Shown here: positions 1 to 11,788 of the stretch, piece by piece | How positions within the stretch are numbered: position 1 is the first letter of the stretch | How the letters are laid out: each line of letters begins with the position of its first letter | Assembly (NCBI RefSeq): GCF_023065955.2 | Contig: NW_026622985.1 | Span: forward strand, 77,427,931 to 77,491,930 | Direction of reading: 5' to 3' | DNA from: Ursus arctos | Taxonomy: Eukaryota; Chordata; Mammalia; Carnivora; Ursidae | Length of the DNA stretch: 64,000 nt | Made by a program: the position numbers and the translations under genes | Notes under the pieces: generated by a model | The model's database searches: none | The model's input: only the letters and a program-made list of their open reading frames with translations | Told to the model about the DNA's origin: nothing

Positions 1-1237
1 TTAAGAACTAAACTGCTTTTGGAGACAGAATTCTATATGAATTGAAATCTAACAAAACACACACTGCAGTTATTATGAATTCATAATTCTGTAATTCCAC
101 TGTTCAACTGTATGTGTAGAAAAATTGAATTTTTCTTTTTTTCATATAATGTGACTGAAGTTGGACACACACACACAGAGATTAATAATGAAAGGTTGTA
201 AGTTTGAGTTAAACCTGTGAACAAATTTATTGCAGTAAAATCCCTTTGGGAATTTGATTCATATTTGGCAATTGGTTCTAGGGTTGAATGCTGTGAAACC
301 GAATTTCAGAGAAGCTGGTAATATTTTTCTTTTAAAGCTTGATTATCTTTTCTGTGGCGATACCCCTTTGAATTATCTGATCATTTCTCTTTCATTGTCT
401 TCCTGTTACTTCTCCCCCTTTTAAGTAAGGACAAATAACTAAACATACGCCCACAACCTCACCCCCAATACGAAGAATGCTTAACTTCTGATTTTGTTTG
501 TATGTCAGATCAATATTTTGGGTCCTGATCATTTTATGTATTCTCCTGTGAGTTACTCCCACTTTCTCTTCATCTTGTATGTGTGTGGGTATGTGTGCGT
601 GTGCTCAGTGAGGCTTAGAATTAAAGACTCTATTCTACACAATGCATCCACTCCATCAAGAGCCAAATTCTTATCTTGCTTTGAACCCTCAGGGATCATT
701 GACTTCAAAAGAATATATTATGTTCCAAAGTGGCTCCATACAGCTGTAGAGGAAGGCATAAAATTGGTCCCGAGAGACTAGTTCCTCAATTCAATGCGGT
801 GTTATTCTGCTGCATACATAAGTAGCTCTGTCTTTCTCTCTGGTGCGTGAATGTGTGTTTGTGATCAAGCGTACTTGGGCAAAACAGAATCCTGGTATTC
901 TTTCTGTTATTATTTTCAGGTAATAGTAGAGATAATATATCAAAATAAAAACTCATTAATATTTTAAACTGAAGGTTGTTTTATGATTTGTGTTATCTTT
1001 GAAGTGCAAATAAGCAGAAAGTCAGATTAAAAAACAACAACAACAGATCCACTGTGCATAAATGGCCAATCTCTAGGTGCCTTCCAAACCAAAAGGTTTC
1101 CAGAATATCAGTTTATTTGTTTAATTGCAGTAATTATGATGGGGGTCTCAGATAGAAAGTAAAAATCACATTGTAGAATTTGAAAGAAAAGTGTATGATT
1201 ACTGTGTGTGCATGAATGCCACCTGATACACAGATAA
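1..1237. other. Unique AT-rich non-coding DNA
   Basis: I see no recognisable gene or named repeat here. Short open frames exist on both strands but are no longer than expected by chance and lack splice signals or family motifs. A short CA run occurs near 165-178. Confidence 0.6.
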
Positions 1238-1246
1238 ACACACACA

Positions 1247-1289
<43 letters not shown>
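1238..1289. repeat. (CA)n microsatellite
   Basis: An approximately 52-base alternating CA tract with one CATA interruption near the left end. Long alternating purine-pyrimidine runs of this kind are length-polymorphic in mammals. Reading frames across it are artefacts of the repeat. Confidence 0.95.
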
Positions 1290-1292
<3 letters not shown>

Positions 1293-3202
1293 TATATAAC
1301 ATCAGTTTGTTTTTATGTGGTTTCATAGTTCAGCCTGTTTTCAAAGGAATCTGAATTCCTAGTCATGGATGTATCTCTTTTAAACTTTCCCCTACACAAT
1401 CTAACTGTGCAAAATCATTTGGGATCTACATTTTTCTATAGCACTTTTTTTTCATAGAGTGTAAATTATGTTAAACTGTTCAGCAAAAAGACAAAACAAG
1501 GTTCTCAGGTCAGATATATTTGGGAACTTTTAAGGTAAAAAAATGCTAACCAAATTTCTTTAGTTTGTAGAGCCTTCACTGTACCACATTATTCTGCAAA
1601 AATAGGATACAGAGTATGCATCATTCTCAAATTGTGTTTGACCACAAAACCAAGGCCACCTCACCATCCCAGCCCTGCCTCCGTATTAGTTTGCCATTTT
1701 GCAGGAATTTTTGAACTTCTAGATATATATTTATATTTAGTAAGAAGAATTTCAGTTGATTCTTTTAAGTTTCCCTTTCCACATTTTTTAATCTTTTTGT
1801 TAATGGCTCAAAAACGAGCACCACTATTTACTATCAAATATACCCACAATTTTGCATTATTTGACAGTTTGGATTTGTGCTGGTGTGTCAGGTTGGTGTT
1901 TTAGCCAATGGATAAAAATGGATGGCTTTCCAGCTCTAGACATTTAAACTTTTCTGGAATATTATATATGGGCATAGCTAATGAAGCTTAACATTGGCAA
2001 CCTCAGTTGTAAATATAAGAGCAATATTTTTTGGATGTACTGAAAGACATTAATATTTTGATTTATGCCCTTATAATTAGATGTTAATTAGATTTTAACT
2101 ATCGTTACCTGTTCTTTCTTCTGTTGGCAGTATATATGGGTATACCATTAGATACTGCTATTAGGTGGATTATAATCTTATTATCTAACCATGTTGGAAA
2201 TTTATGGTACAGAAATCATATTTTGGCACAGATTGGATTGGTATATAGAGAAAACACATTACAGTGAGACAAAGATAGTTGTTAGTCCCAACCTTCATTC
2301 TAATGAGTTAGGTGTTAGTTGTACTGTCGTCATTCTTACCAGTGTTTTCCTAAAGAACCCAAGAAACAATAGGCTAGGAAAACCAATAATTATTTTAGTG
2401 GGTCAGATACATTCATAATTACAAGAGTTCTGCATCTAATTTCTGAATATATACTTCATAATTTTCTGGATTCAAAGTGAGGAGGAAAGCAGTTTTATGT
2501 TTCTTTCCTAGAAAAGAAATGAGTGCAGTAGGAAACACCATATGAAAATGACTTGCATAGCACTTTTCCTAAATTCTGATTGTGATTCATAAGAAGTTAC
2601 ATAAGCACTAATTTTGACAGAAAGAACAGCATCCTGTTTATTGGAATATATTCACTAGGTGGGAGATATGCAAAAAGATGTAATTCTGAATCCCAGATGG
2701 TTTTTGAATGTTATGGGGAGAAATTTTATATATAAAATACCTACTGTAAATATTTCTCCATGTTTATTAAATTATGCTTCATTGTTATAGTATTTCAGGT
2801 CTGTAAATTTTGTTAAATTATATATATTTTCACTTTGAAAGAGTACTCATACCAGAAAAGTAAAATACACTAATTAAAAGAAGCCTAATTTTTTGTCCCC
2901 TTGTCTAGTTTTCTATGACTATAAATACATAATTACACAACTTTTGTAATTTTAGTCAATACAATAATAATAAAACATATTAAGGGGTGCCTGAAAACCC
3001 ATAAATTAAACAAAGATTAAGACAAAAATTGGGTGTTATAGTGACCTAAAGACATAACTCAAGAGATGAGAGAGATGGTTTCAAAATATGTGATGCTTTT
3101 CCTCACTATCTTTTTTGCTAATTCCACAGTATATTTCTGAAAAAATTGAGCATTTGCTTGAGTTTTACAGTTTCTGTTTTACATGTTTTACATTTTCTTC
3201 AG
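1290..3202. other. Unique AT-rich non-coding DNA
   Basis: I see no gene and no recognised interspersed repeat. The right end carries the pyrimidine-rich tract that precedes the candidate exon at 3203. Confidence 0.5.
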
Positions 3203-3331
3203 GAAAATAAAGGCAGCACATTAAAATGTACTTTTAAATTTGTTGAAGGAAACTTAGAGATTACAGGCAAATTACCTAAATTAGAAATTGGGGAAATGAA
3301 ATTTAAAAAAGCCTTTAGCAGAGCATATCAA
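3203..3331 (+). CDS. Candidate internal coding exon, gene not recognised
   Basis: I do not recognise the protein. What is seen: a pyrimidine-rich tract ending in CATTTTCTTCAG immediately before 3203, a 129-base segment open in one frame, and a full-consensus GTAAGT directly after 3331. The segment begins and ends on codon boundaries (phase 0/0), so it would encode exactly 43 residues and could be skipped without a frameshift. The predicted peptide is lysine-rich and beta-strand-like, with a central GNLEITGKLPKLEIGE stretch. It does not resemble L1, L2, LTR or CAN-SINE sequence, and its flanks are unique DNA. Against it: it is short, the last exonic base is A rather than G, and no partner exon is seen elsewhere in the window. 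If real, it would be one exon of a large gene with very long introns. A chance open segment between decoy splice sites remains possible. Confidence 0.4.
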
Positions 3332-4257
3332 GTAAGTGCTGCCGTGTTACTGTGAACGTCTGCATATATGATTTGAAGACTAAGATGAATATTTTATACT
3401 GATGTCTATGGTTTGGAATTTTCTGCAAAATAATTGTTATTTTTGTTACCGTCATAGTAATTCGCTACTAGTCGTGTCATAGTAGTAGTCGTGTAGGAGC
3501 AGCAGTAGTATAGTAATAGTGGTAGTGATATCACCAGCATTGCTTTGCCATAAAATTTATGTGAGAACTCTTTTGAAGATCAGGAGATTGTCTTTTAATA
3601 TTAGAGCCCATAAATCCAAATTAAGAGATATTTAAATGACCATATTTGGAATCCAGATAGGTTATGGCTTAACTACATGAATAAATCTCACATTTTAAGA
3701 TCTCTTTCAGCCATAGGTCTGTCATGGCTGCATAAATCTACTATTACAAAACAATTTAGGCAACAAATAGTTCAAAGTATAGCAGGATCTTCTCATTAAT
3801 TGTCCCTCCAAAGGTATTATGAATCTACTTAGAATAGAATGAGTTCCTCTATATTGTATAATTGCTTAACAGAGGACTTCAGTAAACCTTATTCTATGTA
3901 ATATACGCTGTAGTTATGTTCCCATTTTAAGGACCAGTGCTTTTCATTTAAAGACCTTCATATGCCATGGAATATGCCAATAGCTATTTTTTACTACCTT
4001 CTGTCCTGAAGTGCAAATACATGTTTAAGCTGTCATTAATTTCCACAAACTTACAGGTGAAGTCAGTTAGGATTTTATTTTAGAAATATGTAGCTATCAT
4101 ATTTTACTTAAAGGGGAAAACTGCCATCTATATAGCACACAAAGTGTGCTGTTTTCCCAGAGTTCTCAAGAACATGATATAAACAAGAGGGGACACTATC
4201 TGTGGATATCCATATTTTTGTACTAGCATCAAGGGGATGACTTTTAAAATTTGGAGT
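3332..4257. other. Unique DNA with a degenerate TAG-trinucleotide patch
   Basis: No gene is seen beyond the GTAAGT donor-like site at 3332. Around 3450-3530 the sequence is a degraded array of TAG/TAGTCG/CAG-type triplets, a decayed trinucleotide microsatellite. Confidence 0.5.
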
Positions 4258-4276
4258 AATTATCTTCTTATTAGAG

Positions 4277-4466
4277 GGGTGACTGTGTGGCTCAGTCGTT
4301 AAGCGTCTGCCTTCGGCTCAGGGCGTGATCCCAGAGTCCTGGGATCGAGCCCCACATGGGGCTCCTCTGCAGGGAGACTGCTTCTTCCTCTCCCACACCC
4401 CTGCTTGTGTTCCCTCTCTTGCTGGCTGTCTCTCTCTCTGTCAAATAAATAAATAATCTTTAAAAA
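4277..4466 (+). mobile_element. CAN-SINE (tRNA-derived SINE), plus strand
   Basis: The element has a tRNA-like head with A-box-like GTGGCTCAGTCGTTAAGCG and B-box-like GATCGAGCCCC, a CT-rich body and a (TAAA)n tail. Imperfect 19-base target-site duplications with two mismatches flank it (4258-4276 and 4467-4485), the mark of LINE-1-driven retroposition. Confidence 0.93.
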
Positions 4467-4485
4467 AATTATTTTCTTATGAGAG

Positions 4486-5464
4486 AAATTTTCTCCACTG
4501 AATTACTTTTAATAACAACTCAAATAGAGTATTTGAAATACAATTACATTAATAAGATATTGATTTATAACAATTATTACAAGATAATACCTAATGTATT
4601 AATAGACATATATCTGTAAAGTATCATTTTACCTAATTCAAATTCTTAGCTTAAAATAGAATCTCATAAATCTGTAATCACTATATGCTTTTTACAAAAT
4701 TAGTCAGAAAGTTTTTCTTTAAGATACCCTGACTGAATCCGGTAACTAAACAACTTCATCTACTCAGTATTTGAAAACAGCCTTCTAGGAAAAAAAAATA
4801 TATATGAAGAAAAAAGAATGGAACCAGATTTAAACAACAATTCTCAACCAAATAAAAACTGCATTATTGACATTTTATGCCTTCTCATTAAGTTATCATG
4901 GAGAAAATACAGAGAAGCCCATCCTACGGTCTATAATGTTATCTCCTTCACTGGGCTAGTACCTCAATGCAATTTACAAAATAAAGTGAAAAATATTCCT
5001 AAACAAATGGACTTTTCTTTTGAACTGTGAGATACACACATGCACACAGAAATTCTTGTGTAAACTTTTTCCATACTATTCCAGTGGTGGAGGCTGGTGA
5101 AAATCAATATCCCTTTGTTAATTAGGGATGCTTGCTGCAGTGTTATAAAGGTCAGTTTCTTTATTCTTTACCTGTGTCTAAATGCCCTTAGTTTCAAGGG
5201 ATATGTGAACTCCACAAATTGTATTAAAAAAAGATATAATGAATTTTCCTGGATTGTCCATAAAATTTTTAAACACATCTGTGTCACCTCAAAATTACGC
5301 ACTGCTTTTCAGTCCACATAATCTTATTGCATTGATAACATCAGCAATATGGCTTCCTTACCTACAGAACAGCGTGGGGCGAGGTGGTAATAGGCTGAAG
5401 TAAATAGAAGCCTTGGCCTTCTTGAACATGGAGTTTGACCTGGACTTTCTAGATTTCCTAAACC
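4486..5464. other. Unique AT-rich non-coding DNA
   Basis: I see nothing that I can name. A 70-codon open frame begins at 4818, but it has no splice sites, motif or recognisable homology. Confidence 0.5.
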
Positions 5465-5662
5465 ATGGATTTATTTTTCTTCATAACACTTATCACTCCT
5501 GACATATTATGTTTTATGTTTGTTTATTGTCTCCACTACGATCAAATTTCCAAGAGAAGGATACTTTTTTTTTTTTTAATTGCACTACCTCCAGTATCTA
5601 GAAAAGTGCTTGATACATGGTGGGTTTGCAGTAAATCATTGTTCAATGAGTGGAGGAAGCTC
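5465..5662 (+). mobile_element. LINE-2 (L2) 3' end relic
   Basis: The order of diagnostic phrases matches the ancient mammalian L2 3' end: 'TTCTTCATAACACTTATCACT', then 'TTTATTGTCTCCACTA', then 'GTATCTAGAAAAGTGCTTG', then 'GTAAATCATTGTTCAATGA'. It is interrupted by a T-run near 5566-5578. It is highly diverged, as expected for L2. Confidence 0.75.
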
Positions 5663-5924
5663 TGTTCAGGAAAGTGTACTGGAGAACACAGCATGGTAAT
5701 TAATTCATGATCGTAAATACCTTGTAAAACATGATGTTGTAGAACGTCTTTAAAATAAAAGTATTTAAAAACATAGCAAATGGTTAAAACTAGTAATAAC
5801 TGCAGGCCCATAACTACAGAGGAAATAACATATAAGGGAAATTACGACTGTGGTAGCTTCTCTTCAATATGGCCATCGTCAATTCCTTTTCTTCTTGTAT
5901 GTACATGTGTATATGCGTTCCCCC

Positions 5925-6405
5925 ATCCAGAGCTGGAGTCTGTTCTTCCCCACCTTGAATCCAGGATGGAATTTGGTTTACCGGTAGAATGGGTGAGAGT
6001 GATGTCCTGGGACTTCTGAGGCTGGATTATTAGAAGCCTTGCATCTTTTACCTGGACTGATTGGAACGCTTGCTCTGGGAAAACAAACCAATGTGTAGGA
6101 AATCCCACTACCCTGAAACCACCAAATGATGAGAAGCGCAAGCCACATGGACAGAACCAAGATATTAAGATGCCATGTGGAGGAAAAGAGAGACCTAGAA
6201 GTATTGGGGCACCAGACATTTGAATGAAGAGGTCATTTTGAAATTGTGTCCTCTAGCCCCAGATGCCCAGCTGACACTGTCACGGATCAGAAACAAACTA
6301 CTCAGTCAAGATCTTCCTGAATTCCTGACCCATATATCAAAAGCAAATAAAATACTTGTTTTAAGTCTCAAAATCTTGGGGTAGTGTGTTACCCATAAAT
6401 AAATA
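5925..6405 (+). mobile_element. Ancient LTR-like relic, ERVL-MaLR type
   Basis: The segment ends in the pattern seen in degenerate MaLR-type LTRs: GCAAATAAAATACTTGTTTTAAG (polyadenylation signal), then CTTGGGGTAGTGTGTTAC. Upstream text ('GGTAGAATGGGTGAGAGTGATG', 'GCAAGCCACATGGACAG') fits the same class. It has no coding capacity. The subfamily is not assigned and the left edge is uncertain. Confidence 0.45.
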
Positions 6406-8089
6406 CATGGAGCAAGTTCCAGTACCATCACTAGACGACAGAGATACCAGCACTCTAAGCTTCCAGCACAGAAGAGAAGGGTGTATTTCGTTCAGGTTAA
6501 ATAATGCAGCGTGTGCTAACTATACTGAAATGTTTGACACAGATTTAACTGAGACTGTACTGGTTCAAAGGGCAAACTACAAAGACATGACTGAAATAGT
6601 TTGATTATTGGGTCAGAGAATGCATCAGAGACTCAGATATTGCTTTGACATATATTTTTATCTTGTTGTCTTGTTTTCTTGCATCATTTAGGTATAATAT
6701 TCATAAAAGTGGCCCATTGCCCTGTACTGACGCTGCTGATGTTTTATTTATGATACAAAGGTCTTTCTTTGCCTTTTAGCTAAGCTCTATAGGGATATTT
6801 CAATGAATTTTTAATCTTCATTTTTACCCTCCCTTAAAGCAGAGTTACAAGTGTGTCTCACAGACAGCTATGCTGAGCAACCAGGTATTTGTCAGACTGC
6901 CACATGAGCCATTTTTTCAATGACAAAGCAGGTGGCTGCCCCGGAGGGGGACATAAAAGGAATCTCAGTAATCATGTCCTATTTGAGTTGCCTACACACT
7001 GCTGACTCAACAGCTGGTTCTATCCAGAAGAAAACAAGGCAGGAAATAAAATATAAACTAAAAACAAACAAATGAAAAGAAATGTAATAAAACCACCACT
7101 GAAACAATAACTGCTTTTTTCCTTTCAAAGAATGATTTCTTAGCATGCATGCCTTAAATGAAAATGTCTAAAACAAATTACAGACAGAAATCTTTGCACT
7201 TTACAGGACATTGGATCTGGTGTTTCATCGACAAAAGCTGCTAGGAAAATTGCAATCTCATAGTCTTCAACTCCTTTCTTATTTGCTGAATAGGATATCT
7301 AAGCCCAGAACAGTTCTAGAAGTTTTCAGTTGGATGTTGGGCCAAGATCTGAGTCAGGAGTCTCACCACATGATTTGCTGATAGCATCATTGCCTAAAAG
7401 GAAATACAACTTCTGAAAATGCCCACAATTATATACTAAGTAGACACATGTCATTCTCTTCTTTAATCCAGTGGTAGACAAGAGAAGTCCCCCTAGTGGC
7501 AAGTGGAGCCTTTTTAACAATCACCAGTACTTCTGAACATGTAAGTGGGCTTCTGCGACACAGTGGTTTTCCGTTTCTGATGAGACCACATTCTTTTTTT
7601 GAAAAAAGCTGTGAAATTACAGAAAAGGTTGGAATTTCTGGATGGGTAATAAAATATGGAGAGATTTAGAAATCTCTTCTTCCCTAGATCACCTTGAGGC
7701 AAAGAAAAAAGAACCATTGTGTTGGAAGAGGCCGTTAATAGGATTACATCCCCAGCTGAGACTAGGGAATATCCCTGTCGCTGTGCTGAAGACTTTGGAA
7801 GTGACCACCAGAATGTCTTTGACATTATGAGACAAGAGGACTACAATAGATACTAGGAAGGAAGAGTGAGGATGAATAAGGAAAGGGAGCACAGGTAGAT
7901 CAGCTTGAAAAGGCACCAGGACCATGAATAAAAGGCAGAATGAGAGTTCAGCATTCCCACCACTGATGGTCTAAAAACAAATTGACAGAAAACATACCTG
8001 CAAGATAATGAAATAATTTTAATATTTCCATGTTATAGTTATCAATCCCTGACAAAGTGGTTTTGCAGACCTGATCACAAATTCTGAAT
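6406..8089. other. Unique DNA, with a possible conserved regulatory patch
   Basis: No gene is recognised. Short open frames occur on both strands without splice or family support. A more GC-balanced patch at about 6840-7030 carries transcription-factor-like motifs, listed separately. Confidence 0.5.
7000..7016. promoter_or_regulatory. MARE/AP-1-like site abutting an E-box
   Basis: TGCTGACTCAACA (7000-7012) matches the T-type Maf recognition element TGCTGACTCAGCA at 12 of 13 positions and contains the AP-1 core TGACTCA. CAGCTG (7011-7016) overlaps its right end. A second half-site, TGCTGAGCAA, lies at 6871-6880. Motif matches alone occur often by chance, so function is inference. Confidence 0.25.
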
Positions 8090-8460
8090 CTTCACATTAT
8101 TCCATTTTTATTTTATAAATTTGAGGTGTACAACTTGATACATGTATACATTATAAAATAATAAGCACCATCAAGCTAATTAACACATGGATCACCTCAC
8201 ATGGTTACCTTTTTGGTGGGGGGTGGGGAGGTGAGAACACTTAAGATCTATTCTTTCATTAGATTGAAGTCAATAATACAGTATTGTTAACTGTATTCAC
8301 CATGCTATACGTTAGATCTCCAGAACTTACTCATCTTGCATAACTGAAACTTTGTACCCCTGACCAGCATCTCCCCATTTTTTTTTTTTTTACCTCATAC
8401 CAGGCCCTGGTAACCAACATTCTAGTCTCTGCTTCTATGAGTTCGATAGTTTGCCATCCC
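8090..8460 (-). mobile_element. LINE-1 3' UTR fragment (L1M type), minus strand
   Basis: The plus strand reads as the reverse complement of an older L1 3' UTR: 'AACTTGATACATGTATACATT', 'GTATTGTTAACTGTATTCACC', 'GGTAACCAACATTCTAGTCT' and 'CTTCTATGAGTTCGATAGTTT' occur in that order. Only the 3' part remains, as is common for 5'-truncated insertions. Confidence 0.75.
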
Positions 8461-8489
8461 TTCTGAAACAAAATCAGTCCTTACTGCTG

Positions 8490-8850
8490 AGATAAGAGTT
8501 TGCTTTTATGTACCCAGCGTTCTTCTACTATTGTTTCTACAAACCAGCCATACTGACCACCTCAGCACCAGCTGATTCTCAGTCTCTTGCTGTTTCAATA
8601 CATATGCATACATTTACTATTCATTCCACCTAGAACACCTGTCCCATGTCCCATTACTGCTTCCTTTTGTCAGTGCCCAACATATACAACTTTACCTGTG
8701 TAAATTTGTCCTTTTTCAGTTTTCAAAGCATCAAGTAGTCATTCCCTCAAGGAAAACTTCACCAACACTCTCAGAATGGGTTAGCAACTTATTCAAATGT
8801 TTATATTTAAATTCTTGGCTGTCTATTAGTTTTATCACATTGTGGGTCAG
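8490..8850 (+). mobile_element. Probable L2 relic, plus strand
   Basis: A weak ordered match to the L2 ORF2/3' UTR boundary is visible: a 'CTTGCTGTTTCAATAC...CCACCTAGAACACC' block, followed by 'TTTTCAGTTTTCAAAGCATCA...CTCAAGGAAAACTTCACC'. It is too diverged to translate usefully. Confidence 0.4.
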
Positions 8851-10168
8851 CTCCTTCCCACATACTGCTAGGTTCGCTCATTTTGAGGCAAATGTCTGAA
8901 CACAGCACTCTCTGTACTTCTGTGTATGTATTTAAGCTTTGTCAACATACCATTGATTACGGACAATTGTAGCTCTGCATTAGGGCTTATTAAAATTCAG
9001 TACGGCACATGTCTGCTCATGTAAAACTGTAGAAGTAATATCCATATACAGAACCCGAACGCCATGCTCAATTAAATGCCAAGCACAATCCCAGTGCATC
9101 TGCTTGGTACATGCTCTGGTCACAGCCTAATAGTCAATTGTCAATGACAAATAAATGCATAACATATCATGTTAAGATAATTTTGTATTTTAGAAAATCT
9201 TAGCAGTTTCAAATTTTGAGCCTTTGTGGTTGAATTTTTTTTTTAATCATGGAAAGTAAGCAGCAGTTCCTTTGATATTGTTAGTGACCTAACTTCAAAC
9301 CAAAAAAAAAAAAAAAAAAGTCTTACTATTCTTATAAACTGCTTTATCAGTTCAGTTGAGTACAAACATGAGCCATTAAAAATGCAGCTTCTTAGCCTAT
9401 GAATCAGAATTTCTCCATGGTCTACAAACCAAAAAGTACCAATCAATTATATTACTTTTTCCATCATCTTTAAGCCTGGATCTACATTTTAATGTATAGC
9501 TAAAGAGCCTCATTTCTCTTGACAAACTCTTTTGTGCATAAATGTTGTGCCTTTAAATTTATAAACCAGGTTTATAAAATATCACTTTAAATGTATAAAC
9601 CATATTTATTTCAACAAAATACCACTTTAATATTCAACGATTCCCATTTTATAGTGAGTATGAACTTTTCCCTCCAACCTGGGATGTAAAAATGACACTT
9701 CTCTTTTCTTTCTTTAAAATTATATTTTTAAAAAGTTATATTTAATCTGCTTTATGTCTCCAAATCCCTGATGTGAAGAAATTCTAGTTCAGTCATTATT
9801 GGGCTTCTCTCCTTTGTAGGGTCAGACAGACATCCTGAAGTTATTGTCACCATTGATATGCTTATGGTCCATGTGGTTCCTTTAAAGGCAGACAGGTCCA
9901 CTGCCCACCCAGGAAATCTCCTGAGATTAAAACTGGCCTTCTTAGTGTGTCATGCCATCTTTCCCTAAATACAACTAAGATGAGGAGAAACACAAAACTA
10001 CTTGTGGAACCCACAAAATCCTGTCCCTTCACAGTCTTGGGTTGAGTTTCTCAAATGTCACTGAAATTTGGCCCCAGATGTTACCACCCTTTTTTTTGTT
10101 TGTTTGTTTTGTTTTAAGGTCTCAGGGGTTTCTAGGATGGTAAAGTGGAATGTTTAAAGGAACCTTTT
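8851..10168. other. Unique non-coding DNA
   Basis: No gene or named repeat is recognised. A short A-run occurs at 9302-9319 and T/GTTT-rich bases near 10090-10117. Confidence 0.5.
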
Positions 10169-10371
10169 GGGGTTCATGGGTGACTCGGTTAAGTGTCTGC
10201 TTTCGGCTCAGGTCATGATCCCGCGGTCCTGGGATCGAGCCCCTCATCGAGCCCCTGCATCGAGCCCCACATCAGGCTCCCTGCTCAGTGGGGAGTCTGC
10301 TTCTCCCTCTGTCCCTCACCCCACTTGTGTGCTCTCTCAAATAAATAAGTAAAATCTTTAAAAAAAATAAA
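10169..10371 (+). mobile_element. CAN-SINE with internal triplicated B-box segment
   Basis: This is a standard SINE head and tail, but the B-box-like unit ATCGAGCCCC appears three times in tandem between 10234 and 10270, where other copies in the window have one. The likely cause is slippage or unequal pairing after insertion, or a variant source gene. Clear target-site duplications are not visible. Confidence 0.88.
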
Positions 10372-10915
10372 GATGCTTTTTCCAAAAACCAACTATAAAA
10401 CTGGACAAAACGGTTGATAACAATTCAGAGTTCTCGAAGTTGATTAAATATAAGCAACACATTGAGAAATATTTATTCAAGAAAAATGACTCACCTTTGG
10501 GTAAGAACAGTGGGAATCTGTAGCATTCTTCCCAGGGACTGCTCTCAACAGCCCCTCTCCTTGCTCAATGTCCAGGTCAGTAGGCACAGTGCTGCTGCCA
10601 GAAGTGGAGAGCCCATAAAAATCAATTACTTCACTGGGACGGGGCAGACTTGATTTTGAGCAAAGGACACAGAAGTCATGCCCAGTAGTGTTTGTGAATA
10701 AGAATGGCAAAATTGGTAGGAAATGAATAAGAAAGCTGACAACACTTAAAACCTGAGATTGCAGTTGTCTTTGGAGTGAGCAATAAACTGAACAGACAGA
10801 AACTTAATAGGCAAATCCTGGAAATGAGAAGAAAAAGCCATGGAGGGGCTAGATCACCTTTCCACATATCCATGGCTGACTGGGGAACTAGAAAACTAGT
10901 TTCTCTGGAAACTAC
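10372..10915. other. Unassigned segment upstream of an old L1
   Basis: No gene or confident family is seen. It may be an unrecognised, diverged upstream part of the plus-strand L1 that becomes recognisable after about 10916. Confidence 0.35.
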
Positions 10916-11128
10916 CCCAGAGAGGAGAGATAGACTTTAAAATACCCAAAAGTCACCATTAAAAAGAAGCACAAAGAACTATGAATAATTTAGACCCTTA
11001 CCTAATACCATCTACAAAAATCAAATTTAAAAAATGTATCTTAGATTAAATGTAAGAGCTAAAACTAAATTATTTCTCATAGCAAGCATAGGAGAAAATG
11101 AGACCTTGAATTAAACAAAGATTTCTTA

Positions 11129-11301
11129 GGGGTGCCTGGGTGGCTTAGTCAGTTAAGCGTCTGCCTTTGGCTCCGGTCATGATCCCAGGGTCCTGGGATC
11201 AAGCCCCACATTAGGCTCCCTGCTCAGCAGGGAGTCTGCTTCTCCTGCTCCCCCTGCTTGTGCGCGCTCTCTCTCTCCCTGTCAAATAAATAAAATCTTA
11301 A
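11129..11301 (+). mobile_element. CAN-SINE, plus strand, perfect 12-bp TSD
   Basis: It is near-consensus, with both box motifs and a short (TAAA) tail. The target-site duplication AAAGATTTCTTA is exact at 11117-11128 and 11302-11313, in L1-derived DNA. The exact repeats suggest a fairly recent insertion. Confidence 0.96.
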
Positions 11302-11549
11302 AAAGATTTCTTAGATATGACACAAAAAGCCAATCTATCAAAAGACAAAAAAAAGTTTGGACCTCATTAAATTTAAAATGTTTTTGTTCTTCAAGAAACA
11401 CTTATGCAAGTGAAATATAAACTACAGACTGGGAGAAATATTTGCAAATCATGTGTCTGATAAAGGATATATTTTCAAAATAATGAAAGAAATTTTACAA
11501 CTCACTAAGAAGATGATGAGCAGCCCAGTTTAAACATGGGCAAAATATT

Positions 11550-11553
<4 letters not shown>

Positions 11554-11596
<43 letters not shown>

Positions 11597-11788
11597 TTTT
11601 TTAAGATTTTGTTTATTTATTTGACAGAGAGAGACAGCCAGCGAAAGAGGGAACACAAGCAAGGGGAGTGGGAGAGGAAGAAGCAGGCTCCCAGCAGAAG
11701 AGCCTGACGTGGGGCTCGATCCCACAACGCCGGGATCACGCCCTGAGCCAAAGGCAGACGCTCAACGACTGAGCCACCCAGGCGCCCC
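11554..11788 (-). mobile_element. CAN-SINE, minus strand, long (TTTA)n tail
   Basis: The reverse complement starts at GGGGCGCCTGGGTGGCTCAG (plus-strand end 11788). The tail, read on the plus strand, is an unusually long ATTT array of about 50 bases from 11554. The target-site duplication AAAATATTTTAT is exact at 11542-11553 and 11789-11800. Confidence 0.96.
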
